NCBI GenBank assembly: GCA_022360015.1
Contig: JAKSDQ010000180.1
Span: forward strand, 87,632 to 151,631
Direction of reading: 5' to 3'
DNA: 64,000 nt
DNA from: Cytophagales bacterium
GTDB taxonomy: Bacteria > Bacteroidota > Bacteroidia > Cytophagales > Cyclobacteriaceae
This document shows positions 27,976-37,124 of the stretch, piece by piece (within the stretch, counting starts at the first letter, position 1; each line of letters begins with the position of its first letter). Made by a program: the position numbers and the translations under genes. The notes below the pieces were generated by a model, which was not told where the DNA came from, did no database searches, and saw nothing but the letters and a program-made list of their open reading frames with translations.

Positions 27976-29199
27976 ATGTCAGGAAATACCATAGCGGCTG
28001 ATAAGTCAACGCATCATCAACCTCATGTAGACCGATTTACTTCTCCTGATTTTTACGAAATCGACGATCTGCTTACCGAAGAACACAAGCTCATCAGAAG
28101 CTCAGCGCGTGATTTTGTAAAAAAGGAAATCACCCCTAACATTGAAACCTGGTGTCAAAATGCCCATTTTCCGGAGGAGATTGTGGGGAAATTCGGGGAA
28201 ATAGGAGCTTTTGGCCCTACCATACCTCAGGAATACGGAGGTGGGGGGTTGGACTATATCTCATACGGCCTGATTATGCAGGAAATTGAGCGCGGGGACT
28301 CAGGCATGCGGTCAACCGCTTCGGTACAGGGCTCATTGGTGATGTATCCCATATACAAATTTGGCTCGGAAGAACAGAAACGTAAATACCTGCCAAAACT
28401 GGCCTCAGGAGAGTTTTTGGGATGTTTTGGCCTTACTGAACCAGACTATGGGTCCAATCCAGGAGGTATGGTTACTAATTTTCGGGATGCTGGCGATCAT
28501 TTTGTTTTGAATGGCGCTAAAATGTGGATTTCGAACTCGCCAAAAGCCGATATCGCCGTGGTTTGGGCCAAAAACGAGGCAGGCAGGATACATGGCCTCA
28601 TACTAGAAAGAGGAATGGAAGGTTTTACCACACCTGAAACACACAACAAATGGTCGTTGCGGGCCAGTTGCACCGGTGAGTTGGTTTTTGATAATGTAAA
28701 AGTCCCCAAAGAAAACCTGTTGCCCGGGAAAAACGGCCTTGGCGCTCCTTTGATGTGCCTCGATTCTGCCCGTTTTGGTATCGCCTGGGGGGCTACGGGT
28801 GCAGCGATGGATTGTTATGATTCGGCGCGCAGGTATGCCATGGAAAGAATTCAATTCGAGAAACCCATCGCTTCTTTTCAACTGGTGCAGAAAAAGCTGT
28901 CAGAAATGCTGACAGAAATCACCAAAGCACAGCTCCTTAACTGGAAACTGGGTAAAATGATGGACGAAGGAAAGGCAACTACAGCCCAAATATCCTTGGC
29001 AAAAAGAAACAACGTGGATATGGCCCTGAAGATCGCCAGAGAGGCCAGACAAATTCATGGTGGCATGGGTATCACCGGGGAATTCCCTATCATGCGGCAC
29101 ATGATGAACCTGGAATCTGTCATCACTTACGAAGGCACCCACGATATCCATCTGCTGATATTAGGCCATGAAATTACCGGCATTCCTGCTTTTTCCTAG
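27976..29199 (+). CDS. gcdH: glutaryl-CoA dehydrogenase (acyl-CoA dehydrogenase family)
   Basis: This 407-residue flavoenzyme oxidises and decarboxylates glutaryl-CoA to crotonyl-CoA. The residues that mark glutaryl-CoA dehydrogenase are present. The catalytic glutamate E386 lies in TYEGTHDIHLLILG, the glutarate-binding arginine in GDSGMRSTASVQGSLV, and the flavin-site stretches are GCFGLTEPDYGSNPGGM and WISNSPKADIAVVWA. The similarity to the mammalian enzyme around these sites is strong. It would finish the breakdown of tryptophan and lysine, which fits the divergent tryptophan dioxygenase gene 215 nt away. The ETF partner is not in the window. Confidence 0.9.
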   Translation: MSGNTIAADKSTHHQPHVDRFTSPDFYEIDDLLTEEHKLIRSSARDFVKKEITPNIETWCQNAHFPEEIVGKFGEIGAFGPTIPQEYGGGGLDYISYGLIMQEIERGDSGMRSTASVQGSLVMYPIYKFGSEEQKRKYLPKLASGEFLGCFGLTEPDYGSNPGGMVTNFRDAGDHFVLNGAKMWISNSPKADIAVVWAKNEAGRIHGLILERGMEGFTTPETHNKWSLRASCTGELVFDNVKVPKENLLPGKNGLGAPLMCLDSARFGIAWGATGAAMDCYDSARRYAMERIQFEKPIASFQLVQKKLSEMLTEITKAQLLNWKLGKMMDEGKATTAQISLAKRNNVDMALKIAREARQIHGGMGITGEFPIMRHMMNLESVITYEGTHDIHLLILGHEITGIPAFS

Positions 29200-29225
29200 C
29201 ATACAACACTTCCCCACTCATCTCC

Positions 29226-29290
29226 CTCCGTGCCTTTGTGCCTCCGTGGTAAGACAATGGTTAACCACAAAGGCACGAAGAGGCACGGAG
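29226..29290. repeat. interspersed palindromic repeat, copy 1
   Basis: A long imperfect palindrome lies between convergent genes. CTCCGTGCCTTTGTGCCTCC on one side is answered by complementary AAAGGCACGAAGAGGCACGG on the other, around GTGGTAAGACAATGGTTAACCAC. A related copy lies at 57516-57578 and shares GCCTCCGTGGT, AATGGTTAACCACAAAGGCAC and the flanking arms. It may act as a bidirectional terminator for the two genes that end on its sides. Confidence 0.8.
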
Positions 29291-29301
29291 TATGGAGGGT
29301 T

Positions 29302-30384
29302 TTAGTTTCTCGCTTCTTTGACGGAAGCTTTGATGGTAAGCATCGCCACAGATTTTCTGGGATCGTTGGAATAGATTGTGATGGTTTTATGTTGCGTTCC
29401 CCTTCTCCCGGCAGAATCAAAAGTCACATCCAAACGGGTAGAATCGCCCGGATGAATATCGTACTTTTCCGGCTTTGAAACCGTACACTGGCAATTACCA
29501 ACGACCTTCCTGATATTCAGCACATCCCCGCCATTGTTGAAAATGGTGAAACTGGTACGCACAATGTCCCCCGAAGTAATCTCACCAAAGTCATACACAT
29601 TTTCGTCAATTAAAATGTGAGGTGCTTTTTTGTAAGCTTCATTGGTCATGGGTGGGAAAAACTCCTCTACCGTAGCCATAATATTTAATCTTTTATCCGG
29701 CATGCCGGCATCATCGGTGGCAAGCACCAGGTGATCGATGCGGTAACCCAGATCAGCTTTTACAGTAGGATCAAAGGTAACCGTCAACGTGCCCTTTTGC
29801 CGGGGCCCCAGGGTTTTTGGTTCGACAACCACATTGATGTGTGCGGGCGTTATGCTGTTTTCTTTAAAGTTAATGGGCTGTGCTCCGTCATTGTAAAGTG
29901 TAAATATTTTTGTCACCGGCTCTGTATGGGTAATCTTGCCAAAATTCAGCGTCCGGTACTTCAAACGAAGATTTCCCATTAAGGCCGGATAATCATCAGC
30001 AGGCGTTTTGGGCTTGGGAGTAACATTTCCCTCAATAGACAGAATCGTAGCACCTAAATTGGTATTGACGGTCAATGATTTCTTAAACGGTCCCGGCCTG
30101 GGGTTATAGCGGACTTGTACAAATCCTTTTTTCCCGGGCAAAACTGCCTCTTTGGACCATCCTGGTGTCGTACATCCACAGGAAGCCTTCACCCCTCTGA
30201 TCAAAATTGTATCATTACTTGTGTTGGTAAATTGAAATTCATGCGTTACAGGGCCATCTTCTTCCTTGATATTACCAAACTTGTAATTGCTTTGGTCGAA
30301 TTTCATAGGGGGTTGCTGGCCATTGACATGAAAAAAAAGCCCTATAGCCGCCAACCAGATTATACCTTGCTTTACACGTGTCAT
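29302..30384 (-). CDS. DUF1573 (ASH-like) repeat protein, exported
   Basis: A 360-residue protein with a signal peptide (residues 6-22) and three Ig-like modules of about 110 residues. The first and third are clear DUF1573 domains: FKFGNIKEEDGPVTHEF-type openings, SCGCTTPGWSKEAVLPGKKG, then VYDFGEITSGDIVRTSF and NCQCTVSKPEKYDIHPGDSTRLDVTF. The Cys-x-Cys pairs are retained. The middle module (RTLNFGKITHTEPVTKIFTL) lacks cysteines. Such proteins are abundant in Bacteroidota and sit in the periplasm or at the surface; the role is unknown. It is convergent with the glutaryl-CoA dehydrogenase gene across a palindromic repeat. Confidence 0.88.
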   Translation of the reverse strand: MTRVKQGIIWLAAIGLFFHVNGQQPPMKFDQSNYKFGNIKEEDGPVTHEFQFTNTSNDTILIRGVKASCGCTTPGWSKEAVLPGKKGFVQVRYNPRPGPFKKSLTVNTNLGATILSIEGNVTPKPKTPADDYPALMGNLRLKYRTLNFGKITHTEPVTKIFTLYNDGAQPINFKENSITPAHINVVVEPKTLGPRQKGTLTVTFDPTVKADLGYRIDHLVLATDDAGMPDKRLNIMATVEEFFPPMTNEAYKKAPHILIDENVYDFGEITSGDIVRTSFTIFNNGGDVLNIRKVVGNCQCTVSKPEKYDIHPGDSTRLDVTFDSAGRRGTQHKTITIYSNDPRKSVAMLTIKASVKEARN

Positions 30385-30541
30385 CTCTTAAAAAAAATTA
30401 TACTTGGTACACATCATTTCCTTTACCAAAAATAGGTAATAAATTTCCACCATCGATCTGAATTGACCACTAATTACAACAAAACCTTACGTGAATTATT
30501 TTTTGGCGATAATCCACCTTTTATCCCGTCACCAACGCTGC

Positions 30542-31471
30542 CTATTCCAAACCCAGCGCATCGCGATAAGTTTCATGTTCAGGTTTGTTTTTGGCCCAGT
30601 AATCCAACAGCATGGATTCGTTTTTAACAGCCTTGGTGGTCAGCAATTTACCACCCGCACCCCGGTAAGAATCTTCCCAGCCGGTGATCCTGTAGGGAAA
30701 GGCTGATTCAAAATATATTTTAATCGTTCTCTCAGGATTTTTATAGGCAACAGTATACTCCATGACGCCTTCACCACCGAATTCAGCATTTTTATTGTTA
30801 TTCAAACCAGCTACTGCACGAGTGTTTTGCAACTGATGGTGTGTTAGTCTTGAAGCAAATGAACCTGGAATGATGTTGATCTGCCCAACAGGTAATTTGT
30901 CGGGGTTTAGCCGGATGATATTCCATAATTCATCCTCTAAAACTGATAATTTAAGGCTTTGCTGTTGATCGCCTTCAGATTCAAAGTAGGAGTATCCGCT
31001 CAATTTATAGTCATTTTTCATTTTATTCAACTGCAGATAAGTATGTCCGCACCATTCTTGTGATGAGGTGGTGAGTTTTACTGAACGGGGGTTGTTATCC
31101 GTATCCACGGGGGTAAAGCAGGAAAACATCATGGAATAGGGATAAATGCCGGTCGTAAAATTCTTGGTAAAATTAAGTTTCATTACCTTAACTGCGTCAT
31201 CTGCATTTTCATAGGGATCGTCCAGTTTTACCTGCTTTTCCCTTGAAAAATCTTCCGTAACAAAAATTAATACCGCGCTTCCATCGTGCAAATCACCGTA
31301 TCTGGATTGTGTAAGATGGTAACTGGTCAACTCGGCTTTGCCAGCATACCAGTAATCATTAAATTCCCGGGAGTGAGGGTTTTCGGTACCAGCATCCGGC
31401 TGTGCCTTTCCATTGCAGGCCGCCAAAACGATAACCGGTAACATCAGCAAGTAATTTTTCAAAGGTCTCAT
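30542..31471 (-). CDS. hypothetical lipoprotein (about 309 residues)
   Basis: I start this gene at MRPLKNYLLMLPVIVLAAC (ATG at 31471), which gives a clear lipoprotein signal; the longer ORF would place 35 odd residues in front. The mature protein has conserved-looking segments FNDYWYAGKAELTSYHLTQ, VLIFVTEDFSREKQVKL, MMFSCFTPVD and SSQEWCGHTYLQL, plus YFESAFPYRITGWEDSY near the C-terminus. I recognise it as a recurrent Bacteroidota lipoprotein type without an established function. It stands alone, divergent from ddl. Confidence 0.75.
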   Translation of the reverse strand: MRPLKNYLLMLPVIVLAACNGKAQPDAGTENPHSREFNDYWYAGKAELTSYHLTQSRYGDLHDGSAVLIFVTEDFSREKQVKLDDPYENADDAVKVMKLNFTKNFTTGIYPYSMMFSCFTPVDTDNNPRSVKLTTSSQEWCGHTYLQLNKMKNDYKLSGYSYFESEGDQQQSLKLSVLEDELWNIIRLNPDKLPVGQINIIPGSFASRLTHHQLQNTRAVAGLNNNKNAEFGGEGVMEYTVAYKNPERTIKIYFESAFPYRITGWEDSYRGAGGKLLTTKAVKNESMLLDYWAKNKPEHETYRDALGLE

Positions 31472-31607
31472 TAATTCAGTGGTGTTAATGTACAAAAACG
31501 TACTGGATTTAAGATTGTTTAACAATTTCCGGTATAAGATTATATACGCACTTACGTTTATTCTAAAATTTATCACTTTTTCCGAATCTATGTTACAATA
31601 TCAGCAG

Positions 31608-31637
31608 TTTGCTCAAAGCGATATTTGATTATATTTG
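31608..31637 (+). promoter_or_regulatory. probable Bacteroidota-type promoter of the ddl operon
   Basis: TTTG at 31608-31611 and TATATTTG at 31630-31637 match the -33 TTTG and -7 TAnnTTTG boxes with an 18-nt spacer. The transcript would begin near 31643, which supports the ddl start at 31686 over the earlier in-frame TTG. Confidence 0.6.
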
Positions 31638-31685
31638 CATGACACATTATACTATATCCGAACAAAATTCTTAAAGAAAAAATTT

Positions 31686-32774
31686 ATGCCTGGAAAAATA
31701 AACGTAGGAATTTTATTTGGGGGTAAATCCGTTGAACACGAAATTTCTGTCAGATCAGCAACCAATGTCGCTGCTAACATCGATAAGGCAAAATACAACG
31801 TTGAATTAGTTGGCATTGACAAAAAGGGTGGGTGGTATCATTGTGCGTCAGTAAATCAAGAAATTACCAAGGGAGACCCGGTTTCTTTGAGGTTATCTTC
31901 CAAAGGACATTTTTTCTACAACCTTTCCAGAGATGAGGAAATTTTGCTGGATGTGATATTTCCTGTACTGCACGGCACCGATGGCGAGGACGGTAGTATT
32001 CAAGGGATGTTGACAACATCTGGTATTCCTTGTGTGGGCTCTGGCGTTCAGGGCTCTGCCAATTCAATGGACAAATACATTTCAAAGCGACTTCTCAAGG
32101 AAGCCGGGGTACCTGTCAGTAAGTTTTTGTATGCCAATTTCAGGCAACGGGATAGCCTGAACTTTCAGGACATTGCCACCGCTGTGGGTGTGCCCTTTAT
32201 TATTAAACCTGCCTGCTTGGGTTCGTCAGTGGGCGTCAGCAAGATCAGCAACGAAAGCGAATTCACAAAGGCCGTCCAAAACACCTTTACTTATGACAAC
32301 GAGGTGATATTTGAGGAGTTTATTGAAGGAAGAGAGCTGGAATGCGGTATTATCGGGAATAGCCAGCCCATTGCTACCAATCCCGGTGAAGTAGTGGTAA
32401 GCGGTGATTATGCGTTTTACACCTATGAAGCCAAATATCTCGATCCTAACGCCGCACAAATCATTATTCCGGCAAAGGTACCGGACCAAATAAAGAACAG
32501 CATAAAATACTGGTCTGTAGCCGCTTATCAGGCATTAAATTGCGCAGATTATGCGCGGGTGGATTTATTTTTAAAAGCCGATGGTACCATTTTAATTAAT
32601 GAAATAAATACTATTCCGGGATTCACGGATTCCAGCATGTTTCCTATGCTTTGGAATGACGCCGGCATTTCTTATACTGCATTGATTACCAAGCTAATAG
32701 AGATGTCTTTGGCCAGGACCAAGGAAAAACAAAGGCTGGAAACCAACTTTGCCGCCCGGGAGTATCAAAGTTGA
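31686..32774 (+). CDS. ddl: D-alanine--D-alanine ligase
   Basis: A protein of 362 residues if started at the ATG at 31686 (MPGKINVGILFGGKSVEHE), the usual N-terminus. ATP-grasp features are present: the N-terminal GGKSVEHEISVRSA, the PVLHGTDGEDGSIQGML region, the CVGSGVQGSANSMDK loop, the KPACLGSSVGVSKI stretch and INEINTIPGFTDSSMFP in the metal site. It joins two D-alanines for the peptidoglycan stem peptide in the cytoplasm. It overlaps or abuts the PASTA gene, and the T9SS cargo gene follows, so cell-wall genes and an exported protein share an operon. Confidence 0.95.
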   Translation: MPGKINVGILFGGKSVEHEISVRSATNVAANIDKAKYNVELVGIDKKGGWYHCASVNQEITKGDPVSLRLSSKGHFFYNLSRDEEILLDVIFPVLHGTDGEDGSIQGMLTTSGIPCVGSGVQGSANSMDKYISKRLLKEAGVPVSKFLYANFRQRDSLNFQDIATAVGVPFIIKPACLGSSVGVSKISNESEFTKAVQNTFTYDNEVIFEEFIEGRELECGIIGNSQPIATNPGEVVVSGDYAFYTYEAKYLDPNAAQIIIPAKVPDQIKNSIKYWSVAAYQALNCADYARVDLFLKADGTILINEINTIPGFTDSSMFPMLWNDAGISYTALITKLIEMSLARTKEKQRLETNFAAREYQS

Positions 32775-32809
32775 ATAAAATACGATTTATTTATAAGGCA
32801 ATCAGAGTT

Positions 32810-33610
32810 ATGATATTTAAACCCAATTCCATAAAAGACGTTCTTGGACATGTTGGCATCATGGTAGCTATTAGTATCGGATTGATATTACTCTTTTTTT
32901 ACTGGTACTTACCAAAAGCTACCAACCATGATGAAACCATTACGGTACCTGACCTGGAGGGACGTCACATTGAAGAAATTGCCGATTATTTATCGGCAAG
33001 AGAATTAACCTATGAGGTTTCGACAGATTCCGGCTACTCAGTGGATCACCGGCCTCTGACGGTGCTAAAGCAATACCCAAACCCTCAAACACTGGTAAAG
33101 GAAAAAAGAAAGATATACCTTACCCTGAATGCCCGGAATCCACCAAAAGTTAAAATGCCCAAACTGACTGACCTTTCTGTGAAAATCGCCCGGATCAAAC
33201 TGCAGTCATTGGGACTCAAGGTGGGAGCTATTAAATATGAACCTGATATGGCTTTCAACGCGGTGCTGAGGCAGGAATTTGAAGGGAAGGAGATTTCTGA
33301 GGGAACCAGTATTTTCAAAGGATCGAAAATTGATCTTGTGGTAGGTGATGGTTATGGGAAAAGGGATTTTCCGGTTCCTGACCTATTGGGCATGCAACTG
33401 GAAGAAGCAGAGTTTGTGCTGGCAGGAGTTGGATTAAAAACAGGATCGATACTGGAAGCCAGGGAAATTGAAAATGATACGCTACCGGCCGGTACCATTA
33501 TCAGGCAAACCCCTGAAAAAGGAGAAAAAATAAGGATTGGGGAAGTGGTGGACATATGGGTGAAAGAATACGAAAAATACCTGGACAAAAAGGAAGAAAA
33601 CGAGTCCTGA
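32810..33610 (+). CDS. membrane-anchored PASTA-domain protein
   Basis: A protein of about 266 residues if started at the ATG at 32810; an in-frame TTG at 32771 overlaps the ddl stop codon and cannot be excluded. A membrane helix (about residues 16-38 from the ATG) is followed by three PASTA domains of about 65-70 residues. They open with VPDLEGRHIEEIADYLSARE, MPKLTDLSVKIARIKLQSLG and VPDLLGMQLEEAEFVLAGVG. PASTA domains bind muropeptides or unlinked peptidoglycan, usually on Ser/Thr kinases or PBPs. No kinase or transpeptidase domain is present here. Its place after ddl supports a cell-wall role. Confidence 0.9.
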   Translation: MIFKPNSIKDVLGHVGIMVAISIGLILLFFYWYLPKATNHDETITVPDLEGRHIEEIADYLSARELTYEVSTDSGYSVDHRPLTVLKQYPNPQTLVKEKRKIYLTLNARNPPKVKMPKLTDLSVKIARIKLQSLGLKVGAIKYEPDMAFNAVLRQEFEGKEISEGTSIFKGSKIDLVVGDGYGKRDFPVPDLLGMQLEEAEFVLAGVGLKTGSILEAREIENDTLPAGTIIRQTPEKGEKIRIGEVVDIWVKEYEKYLDKKEENES

Positions 33611-33626
33611 GACGTTATTAAGTTAA

Positions 33627-35537
33627 ATGCCACTTATGGGTCACCGTGCTGTTCGAAAACATTTTCTTTTTTTAGGATTGCTTTTTCTCATAAACCAAGG
33701 GCTTTTTGCCCAGCTTGAGATAGTACCCATTCGCAAAAATACAAATAATAAAAACCAGCCATGGCAAAAACAGGCAAGAACGGCAGAGGTCGAACCATTG
33801 ACACTTCCTTTTTGGGATGATTTTTCTACTTCGACTGAATTTCCGGATACCGCTTTATGGTTGGGCAGCCAGAATGTACATATTTCCCAAGGCGCGGGAA
33901 TAGAGCCACCCACCTTTAACGTGGCCACCTTTGACGGGATAGATGCCAATGGAGATGTATATTCCAACATTGAAACGGCAACAGGACTGGCAGATTCTTT
34001 GTTATCCAAGCCCATTAACCTGAGTGGCATTAACGTGAACCTCCAAAATACGGTGTATCTAAGCTTTTTTTGGCAGTTGGAAGGGTTTGGGGAAATCCCT
34101 GACCCTGAAGACTCACTGAGACTTCAGTTTAAAGATATCAATGACAATTGGATAACCGTATGGAGCATGACCGGTGGAAACACTGATATAACCGATCAAT
34201 TTTCACAGGAAATTTTGCTCTTGGACCCGGTTCGGTTTTTACACGATAATTTTCAATTCAAATTCGAATCTTTCAGCCGTTTGATCGGTGTATTTGACAC
34301 CTGGCAATTGGACTACATACTATTAAACAAAGGCAGGGACGGCACCGACCCCTCTCATTTAGATCATGCCATTACCTCCTACCCCACCAGCTTATTCGGA
34401 CGTTACACGGCAGTGCCGTCCACCCAGTTTTTTTCAGACAACTTCAACGTCCGGGATGAGTTAACCGGTGCCTCGGTCGGGTACTTTAACCTCGATAAAT
34501 TTTTGCAACCGATCGAATACACCGCCATTGTCACCGATACCATCCGGGGGGAAGTGCTGGACACCCTTAATTTTAACGAACCCGACCCTACCATCCCCGG
34601 ACCATTTGAAAGAGACATTTATACCACCAACTTATTGAATATCAATAATATATCAGAAGTCGATACGGCTGTATTAAAGTTAGAATTTTACATTGATACA
34701 GGGGATACTTTGCTCATAGACGAGGTGATTGGCACCGACACGACCTTTAGCGAACGGTTTGATCTTAGGAGTAATGATACGATCACCACTTTTTTTACCA
34801 TAAATGATTATTTCAGCTACGATGACGGGAGCGCTGAATTTGGTTTAGGAATCAATCAGACCAGTGGCAGGATGGCTTATCAGTATGAACTCTTTACCAC
34901 TGATACCCTAACGGCCATCGACATTTATTTTCCTAATATTGGAGCTACCTTTGACAATACACCTATAGAGCTGTTTGTATTGCGGGATCTGGAAGATAAC
35001 GATAATTCTGTCCTGGCGCAATTCTCTACCTCGATAAAAAATACCATAGGCATCAACAAATTACAATCTTATGAACTCAATCCTCCTATCGTGGTTAATG
35101 GCAAAATATATATTGGTTTCAGGCAAAGTACGGACCGGCGAATTCCGGTTGGGCTCGACCATAACACGGATACTGGCGATAAAATATTTTTTAATGTTTT
35201 AGGGAACTGGGAACAATCCAGTGAGATTGCCGGCAGCCTTTTAATGCGCCCGCGTTTTGGAAGAGGGGCCATCGTGACGGGCATTCAAAAGCCCGAACCT
35301 ATCGCCAATGCGTTGACCGTATATCCCAATCCATCTTCGGGCGTTTTTCAGATTGAAGGGGCATTTGACAAAGTCGTATTATACAACATCAACGGACGCC
35401 TGATACCCATTAAGCTTTCCAAAAAAGCCCCAAACCTGGCCACGCTTGATATCACCGGCCAGGCCCCCGGCATTTATCAGCTCCGCTTTGTCAAAAACGG
35501 CAAAACCTTCGGCAAAAGAATCATCCTGAATCATTAG
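33627..35537 (+). CDS. secreted protein with type IX secretion sorting domain
   Basis: A 636-residue protein with a Sec signal (hydrophobic run then LFAQ near residue 29) and a C-terminal type A sorting domain. The last 80 residues show VYPNPSSGVFQIEG, VVLYNINGRLI, LDITGQAPGIYQLRFVKNGK and TFGKRIILNH, as in T9SS cargo. The central region is beta-rich with LPFWDDFSTSTEFPDTALW and LRLQFKDINDNWITVW, suggesting jelly-roll or adhesin modules. It should be carried by T9SS to the cell surface or released. It starts 16 nt after the PASTA gene and ends the ddl operon. Confidence 0.88.
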   Translation: MPLMGHRAVRKHFLFLGLLFLINQGLFAQLEIVPIRKNTNNKNQPWQKQARTAEVEPLTLPFWDDFSTSTEFPDTALWLGSQNVHISQGAGIEPPTFNVATFDGIDANGDVYSNIETATGLADSLLSKPINLSGINVNLQNTVYLSFFWQLEGFGEIPDPEDSLRLQFKDINDNWITVWSMTGGNTDITDQFSQEILLLDPVRFLHDNFQFKFESFSRLIGVFDTWQLDYILLNKGRDGTDPSHLDHAITSYPTSLFGRYTAVPSTQFFSDNFNVRDELTGASVGYFNLDKFLQPIEYTAIVTDTIRGEVLDTLNFNEPDPTIPGPFERDIYTTNLLNINNISEVDTAVLKLEFYIDTGDTLLIDEVIGTDTTFSERFDLRSNDTITTFFTINDYFSYDDGSAEFGLGINQTSGRMAYQYELFTTDTLTAIDIYFPNIGATFDNTPIELFVLRDLEDNDNSVLAQFSTSIKNTIGINKLQSYELNPPIVVNGKIYIGFRQSTDRRIPVGLDHNTDTGDKIFFNVLGNWEQSSEIAGSLLMRPRFGRGAIVTGIQKPEPIANALTVYPNPSSGVFQIEGAFDKVVLYNINGRLIPIKLSKKAPNLATLDITGQAPGIYQLRFVKNGKTFGKRIILNH

Positions 35538-35614
35538 CATATATTCTGCCCTTTCCATTCAAAGCCACATAAGCTAAACGACACAGCTCCCCTATTTAAC
35601 CACAAACCACGATC

Positions 35615-35687
35615 CTCCATGTCCCATAGGGACAAAATATTGGTAGCAAAACGTTCTGTTTCCCATCAATGACATTCATTGAGGAAA
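35615..35687. repeat. palindromic intergenic element with two hairpins
   Basis: TGTCCC-ATA-GGGACA (35620-35634) is followed by AAAATATTGGTAGCAAAACG, then by a second hairpin TCAATGA-CAT-TCATTGA (35666-35682) flanked by TTTCC and GGAAAA. The first part resembles the element at 11492-11525. It lies between the convergent T9SS cargo and M50 protease genes and could terminate both. Confidence 0.5.
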
Positions 35688-35810
35688 AACATCGATACCA
35701 AAACACAAACCAAAAACAATATATTCCAACAAGAATAACAGTTTATCCAACGATGCGATATGTCATCCCTATTCCAAACCAACGTTCGGTAAAAAGGTAA
35801 TGCCCTACGA

Positions 35811-37124
35811 TTACATGGGTTCCCGGCTTGTATTTTTTAGCTCCGGGCAAGGTAAAGCTAAAGCCTTTAATTCGGATTGACGATTACAGGCAACAGAGGC
35901 CTGCGCAGATTCGGATTCCTTTTTTTCATTCATTTTCACATTGAAAGGTGTCGGGCTAAATGAAACAACAAAGACAATCAGGCTGATCCAGCCCAGAATT
36001 TTTCTTTGCAAGGACAAAGGTTTGTCATAATAGGCAGGGGGATGGTAAACACCAATCACACGGCCGATGATAAAGGCAAAAACCAGCCAGCCCAGATAGC
36101 CTTTAATCGTAGGGTCATAAAAGCTGATTAAAAACTGGCCCGTCAATATGAATACCGCTATGAGCAATTTGTCTATTGGGCTCCTGTCCAGTCTGCCAAA
36201 AAGAAAATATAAAGCTGCCAGATAGAGTGGTACATGCCATAAGATTTCAGTAAACTCCGAGGTAGGGCTTATTAAACCAATGCCAGCATAAAAAATCAGT
36301 GCATAATACAAAAACTCCGAGATCTTCTTGTGTTTTTCAAACCCAAACAACCCATACAACACATGGCCACCATCCAGTTGGCCAATTGGTAATAAGTTTA
36401 AAGCTGTGAAGAACAAGGCAAGATAACCGGCAAATAACCAGGGATAATGCATCATCTCATAGACGTTAGGTATTTTCGATGGGTCGGTGACCACATATTT
36501 TTCAAAGAACTGAAAAGTCAGATTAGAACCAAGGGCAATGACAGGATATGAGCTTAGCGCTTCAAATTTGCCATCGGGATAGGCTTTTTTAAAATTGATA
36601 GAGTCATATTGCCGCTGATATTCGTAAGAGTAAACCTTGTCCTTGTAATCCAGCCCAAATTCCTGGTATTCAGGGTGTATAGTATAAATATGTTCAGGTT
36701 CAGGTAGGTGGGTAAACCCGTAATACAAAACGCCCAATGCCACCACAAAGCCCGCCAGCGGCCCCGAAATACCTACATCAAAGAATTCCTTTCTGGATTT
36801 GATACCCTCTTTTATACGAATTACGGCTCCCATAGTCCCGATTAGAGGTACCTGAAACCAAAAAGGGATGTAATAAGGCAAGGTGACATTGATCTTGTAC
36901 CACCGGGCAGTGAAATAATGTCCAAATTCATGAACAGTTAAAATGCCCAAAAAAGGTATGGAAAAATAAAATCCACTGAGAAAATCGTCAAAACTGTAAT
37001 CCTCGGAATAGAAAATGGATCCACTACCGATCCATTCAGCCCCAGAAAGTGTAGTCGTGATAACTGTGGTAATAAATAACAAACCCTGCAGCATGGGCGT
37101 ACCATACTTCTTATAAAAACTCAT
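35811..37124 (-). CDS. site-2 protease family (M50) membrane metallopeptidase
   Basis: A 437-residue protein with six to eight membrane helices. The zinc site is HEFGH at residues 65-69 (ILTVHEFGHYFTARWY), and the third ligand is in the later NLLPIGQLDGGHVLYGL segment. S2P-type enzymes cut membrane-spanning regulators, such as anti-sigma factors or signal peptides. A soluble loop of about 110 residues (about 150-225) lies between the two metal-site helices, and the C-terminus ends in a Cys-containing charged tail. The start overlaps the end of the upstream HAD phosphatase gene by 14 bp. Confidence 0.9.
   Translation of the reverse strand: MSFYKKYGTPMLQGLLFITTVITTTLSGAEWIGSGSIFYSEDYSFDDFLSGFYFSIPFLGILTVHEFGHYFTARWYKINVTLPYYIPFWFQVPLIGTMGAVIRIKEGIKSRKEFFDVGISGPLAGFVVALGVLYYGFTHLPEPEHIYTIHPEYQEFGLDYKDKVYSYEYQRQYDSINFKKAYPDGKFEALSSYPVIALGSNLTFQFFEKYVVTDPSKIPNVYEMMHYPWLFAGYLALFFTALNLLPIGQLDGGHVLYGLFGFEKHKKISEFLYYALIFYAGIGLISPTSEFTEILWHVPLYLAALYFLFGRLDRSPIDKLLIAVFILTGQFLISFYDPTIKGYLGWLVFAFIIGRVIGVYHPPAYYDKPLSLQRKILGWISLIVFVVSFSPTPFNVKMNEKKESESAQASVACNRQSELKALALPCPELKNTSREPM

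Noticed and set aside
26810..31471. Possible CRISPR array or phage signals among intergenic repeats
   Set aside because: Repeats are isolated palindromes without regular spacers, and no cas, integrase or capsid genes occur in the window.
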